From Emticicia sp. (lineage in GTDB: Bacteria > Bacteroidota > Bacteroidia > Cytophagales > Spirosomataceae): 37,535 bases of DNA. Shown piece after piece: positions 17,967 through 25,617 of the stretch. The stretch lies in contig JAFEIL010000410.1 in NCBI GenBank assembly GCA_017495105.1, positions 1 through 37,535 of the forward strand, given 5' to 3'. The notes under the pieces are model-generated. The model worked only from the letters and a program-made list of their open reading frames with translations. It was not told the origin of the DNA and ran no database searches. The position numbers were made by a program, and so were the translations under genes. The stretch's first letter is position 1. Each line of letters starts with the position of its first letter.

Positions 17967-18599
17967 TTGCCAATCAATAGAGAAAATATTAAATCGGTCA
18001 GAAATTTGACCAAAGAGCAAGAACAAGCACTTTGGAAGGATATGATTTCAGGTAATAAAAAATCTTTTGAAAATTTATACAAACAATATTTTCAATCATT
18101 AATTGGCTACGGTTTTCGGATTACACAAAATGAAAACCTCATCGAAGATGCTATTCAAGAGGTTTTTATAAGTCTTTGGAATAATAGAACGCACCTTTCA
18201 GAAGTAAATGAAGTTAAATTTTATCTATTTCGCTCACTAAAAAATAGAATAGTCCGACAACTCGAAAGAGATATTTTTGACAAATCAGAAGATATTGATA
18301 CCTATTTAGATTTCTTAATAAGTATATCTGAGGAACAAAAAAAGATTGATTCAGAACAATCTGATGCTGCAATACTTACACTTCAAAAGGCAATCGCCCA
18401 TCTCCCAATACGCCAACAGGAGGCAATCAACCTAAAATATTACCACGATTTTACGTTAGATGAAATAGCCAAACTCATGGATATAAACAAACAATCCGTT
18501 AGTAATTTATTATTTCGTTCTTATGCTACCCTTCGTACTATTCTTAAAAGTTGGACAATCCCAATGTTTTTTTTAAAATATTTTGTATTAAGTGAGTAA
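17967..18599 (+). CDS. ECF RNA polymerase sigma factor, FecI-like
   Basis: The 210-residue product has region 2 (MISGNKKSFENLYKQYFQSL, NLIEDAIQEVFISLWNNR) and region 4 (AIAHLPIRQQEAINLKYYHD, FTLDEIAKLMDINKQSVSNL), a helix-turn-helix for -35 recognition. It should direct transcription of the downstream SusC/SusD locus when freed from its anti-sigma factor. No ATG fits: the first in-frame ATG (18042) would remove part of region 2, so a TTG at 17967 is the best start, only a few codons after an in-frame stop. The FecR-type anti-sigma gene begins 58 nt after the stop, the usual order in this family. Confidence 0.93.
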   Translation: MPINRENIKSVRNLTKEQEQALWKDMISGNKKSFENLYKQYFQSLIGYGFRITQNENLIEDAIQEVFISLWNNRTHLSEVNEVKFYLFRSLKNRIVRQLERDIFDKSEDIDTYLDFLISISEEQKKIDSEQSDAAILTLQKAIAHLPIRQQEAINLKYYHDFTLDEIAKLMDINKQSVSNLLFRSYATLRTILKSWTIPMFFLKYFVLSE

Positions 18600-18657
18600 T
18601 TTAATGAAAGACTCGTATCTGTGTTGTTGAAAGCCATTATAATAGCTTTTTTCAAAG

Positions 18658-19758
18658 ATGGAATATAAGTTTTTTAAGGTACAAGATTTTATAAAAGACG
18701 ATGCCTTTATCCGTTGGGTAAAGTATGGAGAAAATGATGCTTTTTTTCAAGCATTTATATCGGACAACCCAGATAAGCAAACCACTATTAGTAAAGCCTC
18801 CGACTTTATTAAAAAAGTGGCTGAGGCAGAAAAACTTCACCAACCTACTATAAATCAATCTAAAGTATGGATGTTAATAAACGACAATATTGATAATGAT
18901 TCTGAATCATTGAAACCTAGTTTATTATCAAAATTATATGCTACGAAATGGTCAAAAATTAGTTGGGCAGCTGCTGCCTGTCTTGTGATTGGAATTGGCT
19001 TAAAAGGATTATTATCAAACAACAATCCTAAAAAAATAAGTTACTCCGAATTGGTAGCTACGGCAGAAAAACAAATCAAATTAATTGAAAAAACAAATAA
19101 ATCTAACACTCCACTTTCTATAAAACTTGAAGACGGAAGTGTAATCGCATTAGCAAAGAATGCCAAATTGAGCTATCCAAAGCACTTTGAACCTAATAAA
19201 AGGCAAGTCTTTTTGAGTGGGGAGGCTTTTTTTGAAATTACCAAAAATCCTCAAAAACCTTTCTATGTGTATTCCAATGAAGTAATTACAAAAGTTTTGG
19301 GAACAAGTTTTACTATTAAAGCATTCGAAGATTCTCCAGAAGTAATAGTAAGTGTAAAAACTGGAAAAGTCTCCGTTTTTCATCAAAACAAAATCGCTTT
19401 CGCTGACCCAGAAGAGAAAGCTTTAATAATTACACCCAATCAGCAAATTGTATTTGCCAGAAAGGAAGAATCGCTCACCAAATCTTTGGTTGAAAGACCT
19501 ATACTGATTAAAGATTTAAGCCAGTTGCCCGAACAAAATTTTGAAGACAAACCTGTTTCAGAGGTATTGAAGGCCATTGAGCAGGCTTATGGTGTACATA
19601 TTATTTATGATGCCGAGCAGCTTTCACATTGTATCATTACAACTACACTCGCCAACGAATCATTATATAGCAAACTCGATATTATGTGTAAAACAATTGG
19701 TGCAAGCTACAAAATAGTTGATGCCCAAATAGTGATTCAGTCGATGGGCTGCAATTAA
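18658..19758 (+). CDS. FecR-family anti-sigma factor
   Basis: This 366-residue inner-membrane regulator holds the sigma factor until the outer-membrane SusC transporter signals. A ~100-residue cytoplasmic part is followed by one membrane span (ISWAAAACLVIGIGLKGLL, about 101-119). The periplasmic FecR domain has the usual features: IKLEDGSVIALAKNAKLSYP, RQVFLSGEAFFEITKNPQKP, VITKVLGTSFTIKAF and VSVKTGKVSVF. The C-terminal ~75 residues form a DUF4974/STN-like domain (FEDKPVSEVLKAIEQAYGVH ... LYSKLDIMCKTIGASY). It sits between the sigma gene and the STN-bearing SusC gene, the standard three-part surface-signalling arrangement. Confidence 0.95.
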   Translation: MEYKFFKVQDFIKDDAFIRWVKYGENDAFFQAFISDNPDKQTTISKASDFIKKVAEAEKLHQPTINQSKVWMLINDNIDNDSESLKPSLLSKLYATKWSKISWAAAACLVIGIGLKGLLSNNNPKKISYSELVATAEKQIKLIEKTNKSNTPLSIKLEDGSVIALAKNAKLSYPKHFEPNKRQVFLSGEAFFEITKNPQKPFYVYSNEVITKVLGTSFTIKAFEDSPEVIVSVKTGKVSVFHQNKIAFADPEEKALIITPNQQIVFARKEESLTKSLVERPILIKDLSQLPEQNFEDKPVSEVLKAIEQAYGVHIIYDAEQLSHCIITTTLANESLYSKLDIMCKTIGASYKIVDAQIVIQSMGCN

Positions 19759-19841
19759 TCAAATAAATCAGTTAAAGTTTACCATTTTCAACCTTAACCA
19801 CCCCAAAAATAGATGAATTCAACGATTACCTAAACAAAAAA

Positions 19842-19906
19842 ATCGAGGGAAAATGCGTCAACATTTATCCCCCGATACTTCCAGCCTATACTGATGAGAG
19901 ATAGGC
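19842..19906 (+). promoter_or_regulatory. Structured 5' leader of the second susC gene: two adjacent hairpins
   Basis: The first hairpin pairs ATCG, GGGA and AAATG (19842-19855) with CATTT, TCCC and CGAT (19862-19876), with small internal mismatches and a 6-nt loop. The second pairs GCCTAT (19884-19889) with ATAGGC (19901-19906). The first ends 68 nt and the second 38 nt before the susC start at 19945. An in-frame ATG at 19894 lies in the second loop and is unlikely to be used. The leader might attenuate or stabilise the susC message. Confidence 0.45.
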
Positions 19907-19944
19907 GTGAATTTTCATTTTTCTTTCAAAAAACATTTAAAACT

Positions 19945-22900
19945 ATGACAAAAAATAGTACTAAACAAAATTTTCTATTGTTTATGAAAATCAACCTCAT
20001 ACAATTGATTATAGCAGTCGTTTTTGCGGCAAATGCTTTTGCGATACCTGCAAAAGCACAGGATATGCTACAAAAAAAGGTGAGTATCTCTCTCCAAAAA
20101 GGGAGTATAAAAACTTTGTTGAAATCAATAGAAAAGCAGACAAACGTGTTGTTTTCATACAAAAAAGATTTGATTGCGAATGATGAGCCATTAACCTTGG
20201 AAATAAAAAACGAAAAGGTGGAAGATGTACTTAAAAAAGTGCTAACGCCAAGGAATATTTCATTTGAAACTGTGGGAGAAAGACAAATTATTTTGATTCG
20301 TTCAAAGTCTTTGGGGCTAGACCTAAAAGAAAATGGCTCTAATCAAATAAGTATGACTTTGCCTACCATTGAAAACAATGTAAATAACGATATCACCATT
20401 AAAGGTACCGTAAGCGACGAAAAAGGCGAAAAACTTCCAGGTGTAAGCGTAACCCTTAAAGGCACAAGTCGTGGAGGCACTACAAACGTCGATGGAGAAT
20501 ATTCAATAGCGGTAACCGACAGTAAATCCATTTTGGTTTTTAGTTTTGTTGGATTTCAAGCACAAGAAATAACTGTTGGAAATCAAACAAAAATTAATGT
20601 TTCGCTCAAAATTGATAGTAAAGCACTTGATGAAGTAGTGGTAGTAGGCTATGGTGTACAGAAAAAGAAAGACCTTACGGGGGCTGTGTCGTCTATTGGT
20701 AGTGAAATGTTTAAAGAACGCAAAGAAACCCAAGTAGCACAGGCACTTCAAGGGGCGATGTCGGGCGTTACGGTGACTCGTAGTGGAGCAAATGGTTCTA
20801 TGGGTAGTGCTACTATCAGAATTCGAGGTGTAACTACTATCGGAGATTCAAATCCTTTGGTGATTGTAGATGGTGTTCCTGTGGCTGATGTTAACCAAGT
20901 GAACCCAAATGATATAGAAAACTTGTCGGTCTTAAAAGATGCTGCATCGGCATCTATATATGGCTCTCGTGCTGCTTCTGGTGTTATCTTAATCACTACC
21001 AAAAGGGCTAAAACAGACCAAGCTTCTATACAATATAACTACGAAAATGGCTTTGACAAGCCCACTCAATTACCTGACTACATGAGAGCCTCAAGATACA
21101 TGGAATTAGTCAATGAACTTCGTTGGAATGATGCAGGAAATGGAGCAAACAAATTTCCAACATTTAGCCAAGATTTATTGAATAACTATGACCAAAAACA
21201 TCAGACCGACCCCAACAAATTCCCCGATACTGATTGGATGGCTCTAACCCTCAACAAGATGGCACGACGTGAAGCTCACAGTATTAGCATCATAGGTGGT
21301 TCAAAGTTTGTAAAATCGAATGCTTCTATTCGTTATGAAAAACTGGGTGGTTTCTATGAAAACAAAGATTATGGACGTATATTTTTACGCTCAAATAACG
21401 ATTTTACTATCAATAAATTTATTGGTGGAACTGTGGACTTTAATTTCAAAAGAACAAATACTACTGACCCAACCGCTAATGATCCATTAGGTAGGATAAG
21501 AATTTCATCACCTATTTATCCAGCCCTATGGGCAGATGGAAGAATAGCCGACGGAAAAGCAGGCGAAAATGTTTATGCCAAAATTAAATACGGTGGAACA
21601 AACAACAATAATTTTAATCAAGTAGGAGGCCGAATTGCATTGGATATAAAACCCATTGATGGCTTAAAACTTTCGGCTATTCTTGCTCCTATTTTTGATT
21701 TTAATAATCAAAAACGATTCAATAAACAAGTAGATGCTTATTCTGCCGATAACCCAAATCAGTTGGCTGCAACTTTGATAAGTGGTGGGCTTACGACACG
21801 TTTAGATGAAAATCGAACAACAAACTATAGTCTTACGACTCAATTATTGGGGAATTACATAAAAACAATCGGAAAAAGTGATTTTACAGCATTAATTGGA
21901 TACGAAAATTATTACTACAAAGGTGAGTCTATGGGAGCATCAAGAGACCAATACCTTTTTGATACCTATCCTTTCTTAAACCAAGGCCCTGCCGCTTTGA
22001 GAGATAATTTTGGTACTGCCTTCGAAACAGCCTATCGTTCACAATTTGGTCGTATCACCTATAGCTACGATAACAAATATCTACTACAAGCCAATGTACG
22101 ACGTGATGGCTCATCGAGGTTCAATAAAGATTATCGATGGGGTGTATTTCCTTCTATTTCTGCTGGTTGGGTAGTATCTGAAGAGGGTTTCATGCAAAAA
22201 CAGAATCTAATTTCATTCTTGAAATTGCGTGCTTCGTGGGGAACATTGGGTAACGAGAGAATAGGAAACTACCCATCTTTCGGCATTATAAGTTTTGGAA
22301 ATGCCTTGTTTTATCAAAACAATGTAGCTGTTGCTCAGCAAACAGCCGCTCAGATTCAGTACGCTATTAAAGATATTTCTTGGGAAAAAACAGCTTCTAC
22401 TGATTTAGGAGTTGATGCTTATTTCTTTAAAAATAAACTACGATTTACTGGCGATGTTTATTATAAACAAACCAAAGATATGCTATTGGCTTTACAGATT
22501 CCAATTTTTGTAGGCTTTGAAAACCCTAATCAAAATACTGGAATTATGGAAACTAAGGGTATAGATTTAGATTTGGGTTGGACAGATAATATTGGTAAAC
22601 TTAAATATTCAGTTTCTGCCAATTTATCGCAGTTTAAATCAATAATGGGCGATTTGGGTGGTACAGAATTCCTTGGCAGCAAAATAAAGAAAAAAGGTAG
22701 CCAATTTGACGAGTGGTACGGATATAAATCAGAAGGTATTTATCAAACACAGGAAGACCTAAACAATTCGCCTAAATTAAGCAATACTGTCAAAGTTGGC
22801 GATCTAAAATACACTGATATTAGTGGTCCAAATGGTGTTCCAGATGGTAAAATTTCTCCAGAGTACGACCGTGTGCTACTAGGAGGTTCATTACCACAAT

Positions 22901-23364
22901 GGATGTATGGTGGTAATGTACGCTTAGAATATGGCAATTTTGATTTGGGTATTACCTTTCAAGGGATAGGTTATCAGCAAGTTTCAAACCTTGATTATAC
23001 AGACTATAATGCCGAAAACTGGGGCGTATTCCCTGTTTATTTAGATGGGAACACTTGGAGTGTAAACAATACTCCAGACCAAAACCTTGCCGCTAAATAT
23101 CCAAGATATACTGAAACAAATAAAGGCTTCAACCGTACGCAATCCGACTTTTGGTTGTTCAATGGAGGGTATTTTCGTCTAAAAAACATTGCATTAGGCT
23201 ATACAATTCCGAAAAGTATTTCAAACAAAATCATGTCTAATAACATAAGGTTTTATGTAAATGCTTCTGATGTTTTTACGATTAACAAATACCCGAAAGG
23301 CTGGGACCCAGAGGGGTTTGGTATTGTTACCACTGTGATTGGTGGATTTAATATCAGTTTTTAA
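19945..23364 (+). CDS. SusC/RagA-family TonB-dependent transporter with STN signalling domain
   Basis: From ATG 19945 the product is 1139 residues. The signal peptide is MKINLIQLIIAVVFAANAFA after a short leader; the frame is open back to 19894, but that would place 17 odd residues before it. The domains in order are an STN domain (KVSISLQKGSIKTLLKSIEK ... VEDVLKKVLTPRNISF), a carboxypeptidase-regulatory-like domain (ITIKGTVSDEKGEKLPGVSV), the signature DEVVVVGYGVQKKKDLTGAV, a plug (LKDAASASIYGSRAASGVIL), and a barrel ending NISF. The STN domain contacts the FecR protein encoded upstream, so the transporter probably controls its own expression. SusD follows after 62 nt. Confidence 0.97.
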   Translation: MTKNSTKQNFLLFMKINLIQLIIAVVFAANAFAIPAKAQDMLQKKVSISLQKGSIKTLLKSIEKQTNVLFSYKKDLIANDEPLTLEIKNEKVEDVLKKVLTPRNISFETVGERQIILIRSKSLGLDLKENGSNQISMTLPTIENNVNNDITIKGTVSDEKGEKLPGVSVTLKGTSRGGTTNVDGEYSIAVTDSKSILVFSFVGFQAQEITVGNQTKINVSLKIDSKALDEVVVVGYGVQKKKDLTGAVSSIGSEMFKERKETQVAQALQGAMSGVTVTRSGANGSMGSATIRIRGVTTIGDSNPLVIVDGVPVADVNQVNPNDIENLSVLKDAASASIYGSRAASGVILITTKRAKTDQASIQYNYENGFDKPTQLPDYMRASRYMELVNELRWNDAGNGANKFPTFSQDLLNNYDQKHQTDPNKFPDTDWMALTLNKMARREAHSISIIGGSKFVKSNASIRYEKLGGFYENKDYGRIFLRSNNDFTINKFIGGTVDFNFKRTNTTDPTANDPLGRIRISSPIYPALWADGRIADGKAGENVYAKIKYGGTNNNNFNQVGGRIALDIKPIDGLKLSAILAPIFDFNNQKRFNKQVDAYSADNPNQLAATLISGGLTTRLDENRTTNYSLTTQLLGNYIKTIGKSDFTALIGYENYYYKGESMGASRDQYLFDTYPFLNQGPAALRDNFGTAFETAYRSQFGRITYSYDNKYLLQANVRRDGSSRFNKDYRWGVFPSISAGWVVSEEGFMQKQNLISFLKLRASWGTLGNERIGNYPSFGIISFGNALFYQNNVAVAQQTAAQIQYAIKDISWEKTASTDLGVDAYFFKNKLRFTGDVYYKQTKDMLLALQIPIFVGFENPNQNTGIMETKGIDLDLGWTDNIGKLKYSVSANLSQFKSIMGDLGGTEFLGSKIKKKGSQFDEWYGYKSEGIYQTQEDLNNSPKLSNTVKVGDLKYTDISGPNGVPDGKISPEYDRVLLGGSLPQWMYGGNVRLEYGNFDLGITFQGIGYQQVSNLDYTDYNAENWGVFPVYLDGNTWSVNNTPDQNLAAKYPRYTETNKGFNRTQSDFWLFNGGYFRLKNIALGYTIPKSISNKIMSNNIRFYVNASDVFTINKYPKGWDPEGFGIVTTVIGGFNISF

Positions 23365-23426
23365 AATGAGGTTTCAAGAAATCTCTTTCTAAAATTTATT
23401 CATTCATTTGCTTAAATATAAATAAA

Positions 23427-25133
23427 ATGAAATCAAAAATATTAATAGCAGTTTTGAGCATACTTTTATTTGCTTCTTGCCAAAACTCCTTAGACTTGTA
23501 TCCTTTGGCAGAACCTTCAGCTGAAAAGTGGTACTCAAATGAAACAGAAATCCAGTTGGCACTCAATGACTTATACCGTATAGATTGGTGGCAATGGGAC
23601 GAAGACTTGAGTAATAATTATCTTTCAGATGATGGTTATTATCGTCAGTCTCTTACTCCTGTTAAATCAGGTACAATAACAAGCCAATGGGATTTTTCAA
23701 CAACTCTTTGGAGAAATTCCTATAAAGCTATTGCACGAGCAAATAGAGCAATTGTTGCTTTAAATAGCGATGAAACCAAGGCAAAGGTAGCACAATCAAA
23801 ACTAGATATTTACATTGCAGAAGCTCGCTTTCATCGTGCAGCTCAATATGCCAGATTAGTGAATCATTTTGGAGATGTTGTATATACTGACCAAGTAGTT
23901 TCTATCGAAGAAGCATACTCTATAGGAAGAACAAATAAAAAAACAGTCACTACCAAAGTTTACGAAGATTTTGATTTTGCCATAAAAAACTTGCCAACGT
24001 CTTATGCTACTACTGCCGTAAAAAGAGCTACTAAAGGTGCAGCTATGGGACTAAAAGCTCGATTTGCACTCTATGAGGGCGATTTTAAAGTAGCCGCCGA
24101 AGCGGCTAAAGCCTGTATGGATTTGAATGCTTTTACTTTACATCCTGATTATTCGAATTTATTTCTTCAAAGCACGAAAAATTCAAAGGAGGTAATTTTC
24201 TCCATTCCTCGTTCATTAGAATTAAAACAAACAGTAGGCCCTATTTCTGATATTATCACCAGAAATGCAGGTGGATTCGGAGCCCAAAACCCCACTTGGG
24301 ATTTGTTTTGTGCTTATTTATGTACCGATGGTAAAACGATTGACAAGTCCTCTTTATATGACCCAAGAAATCCATTTGCAAATAGAGACCCAAGATGCTC
24401 CGCAACAATTGTTGAGTTTGGTACGCCTCACCTTGGTTTTATTTACGACCCAAACCCTACCGCTTTGCAAGTAACTCGCTTGAGCAGTAATACTAAGGTA
24501 ACAAATAATGACAACCGAGCTAATGCTCAATTTGCTTCTTTCAATGGTTTGGTTTGGAAAAAAAGAGTAGATGATTCTTGGTTACTCAATGGTAGATTAA
24601 TCGAAACAGAACATTTTATTATAAGATTAGCCGAGGTAATGTTGATGTATGCCGAAGCCAAAACAGAACTCAATGAGATAGACGATAGTGTATTGGCGGC
24701 AGTTAATGCCGTTAGGGCAAGGGCATATAAAGTAGCTGCTACCGCCACAACCTATCCTGCAATTAAAACGAAAGTCCAAGCCGAACTTCGCCGTGAAATT
24801 CGTATGGAACGTAGAATGGAATTGGCATCTGAGGGGCTTCGATATATGGACATCATTCGCTGGAAAATTGCAGGTAAAGTACTCAATCGTCCAATTTATG
24901 GAATACTCGACCCCGCTGATTTGAAGTCAAAAGTAGTAGATAAAAACCTTTGGTTTTTCGCTGGCACTCCTACAATTGACCAAGACGGTACACCAGACTT
25001 TACAGCAATGGCAGCGACAGGCTTGATTAAGAATTTGGTACTTACGACTTGGGACGACCGTCAGTATTTATGGCCCATACCTGCGGCTGAAATTCAAATC
25101 AATACCAATATGAAACAGAATCCGGGGTATTAA
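23427..25133 (+). CDS. SusD/RagB-family glycan-binding lipoprotein
   Basis: The 568-residue protein begins with a lipoprotein signal (MKSKILIAVLSILLFASCQN, lipobox FASC, lipidated Cys18). SusD features include EIQLALNDLYRIDWWQW, IAEARFHRAAQYARLVNHFG (helical TPR-like core), ATKGAAMGLKARFALYEGDF, IIRLAEVMLMYAEAKTELNE and RRMELASEGLRYMDIIRW. It ends NTNMKQNPGY. It differs clearly from the SusD at 3345, so the two loci probably bind different glycans. A hairpin follows 11 nt after the stop. Confidence 0.96.
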   Translation: MKSKILIAVLSILLFASCQNSLDLYPLAEPSAEKWYSNETEIQLALNDLYRIDWWQWDEDLSNNYLSDDGYYRQSLTPVKSGTITSQWDFSTTLWRNSYKAIARANRAIVALNSDETKAKVAQSKLDIYIAEARFHRAAQYARLVNHFGDVVYTDQVVSIEEAYSIGRTNKKTVTTKVYEDFDFAIKNLPTSYATTAVKRATKGAAMGLKARFALYEGDFKVAAEAAKACMDLNAFTLHPDYSNLFLQSTKNSKEVIFSIPRSLELKQTVGPISDIITRNAGGFGAQNPTWDLFCAYLCTDGKTIDKSSLYDPRNPFANRDPRCSATIVEFGTPHLGFIYDPNPTALQVTRLSSNTKVTNNDNRANAQFASFNGLVWKKRVDDSWLLNGRLIETEHFIIRLAEVMLMYAEAKTELNEIDDSVLAAVNAVRARAYKVAATATTYPAIKTKVQAELRREIRMERRMELASEGLRYMDIIRWKIAGKVLNRPIYGILDPADLKSKVVDKNLWFFAGTPTIDQDGTPDFTAMAATGLIKNLVLTTWDDRQYLWPIPAAEIQINTNMKQNPGY

Positions 25134-25144
25134 TCCTTTCATAT

Positions 25145-25173
25145 AAGCCCACCATCTGTATTTTGGTGGGCTT
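25145..25173 (+). promoter_or_regulatory. Intergenic hairpin after the second susD
   Basis: AAGCCCACCA (25145-25154) and TGGTGGGCTT (25164-25173) form a perfect 10-bp stem with a 9-nt loop. No T-run follows, so it is probably a partial terminator or a 3'-end stabiliser. An ATG directly after the stem (25174) would be occluded, which supports a later start for the next gene. Confidence 0.7.
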
Positions 25174-25209
25174 ATGTCAGAAATCATTCATTTAAAAATG
25201 AATATATTT

Positions 25210-25617
25210 ATGAAAACCATATTGAGATGGTGGCTTAGTTTGGTTTTATGTACCGTTTTTTGTGGATATTTAAAAGCCTCTCCTTCTATCGAAACTATCA
25301 ATGCCCGCTACCGAAATGCCCTATTTGATAGTTATGTCTTCCCTATTGGCGATAGACCCAGCAATGCTTCATTTACAGGTTTTCAGTTCGTAAATAACAA
25401 TAATCACAGTGGTCATCTACTGCTTTTCAGAGAACTTTACTCGGGTGAAGTAGAGAAGGAAATCAGATTGGCTTTTTTGAAAAACAAAACGCTAAAACTC
25501 ATCAATTTACGTAATCAAACAGAAACAATATTACATGTTAATGCAGATGGATTTGCAAAATTTAATATTGAAAACCCTGCCGATTTTGGCTTTTACAGAT
25601 ATGAAATCAAAAAATAG
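25210..25617 (+). CDS. Small exported protein, likely leftover C-terminal domain of a glycoside hydrolase
   Basis: From ATG 25210 the protein has 135 residues: a signal peptide (MKTILRWWLSLVLCTVFCGY, cut near LKAS) and a ~105-residue beta-sandwich. The mature part (RYRNALFDSYVFPIGDRPSN, then FTGFQFVNNN, GHLLLFRELYSG, FGFYRYEIK) resembles the C-terminal beta domain that follows the barrel in alpha-galactosidase-type glycosidases, but no catalytic barrel is present. It may be a deletion product or a genuine small binding protein. In-frame ATGs at 25174 and 25198 are alternatives; 25174 touches a hairpin. Its last 17 nt overlap the start of the next gene, so the two are probably translated together. 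Confidence 0.55.
   Translation: MKTILRWWLSLVLCTVFCGYLKASPSIETINARYRNALFDSYVFPIGDRPSNASFTGFQFVNNNNHSGHLLLFRELYSGEVEKEIRLAFLKNKTLKLINLRNQTETILHVNADGFAKFNIENPADFGFYRYEIKK

Noticed and set aside
19884-19920. CTGATGAG inside a short stem before susC, reminiscent of a hammerhead ribozyme core.
   Set aside because: The required stem II and the GAAA and cleavage-site parts are missing in the right places, so the match is chance.
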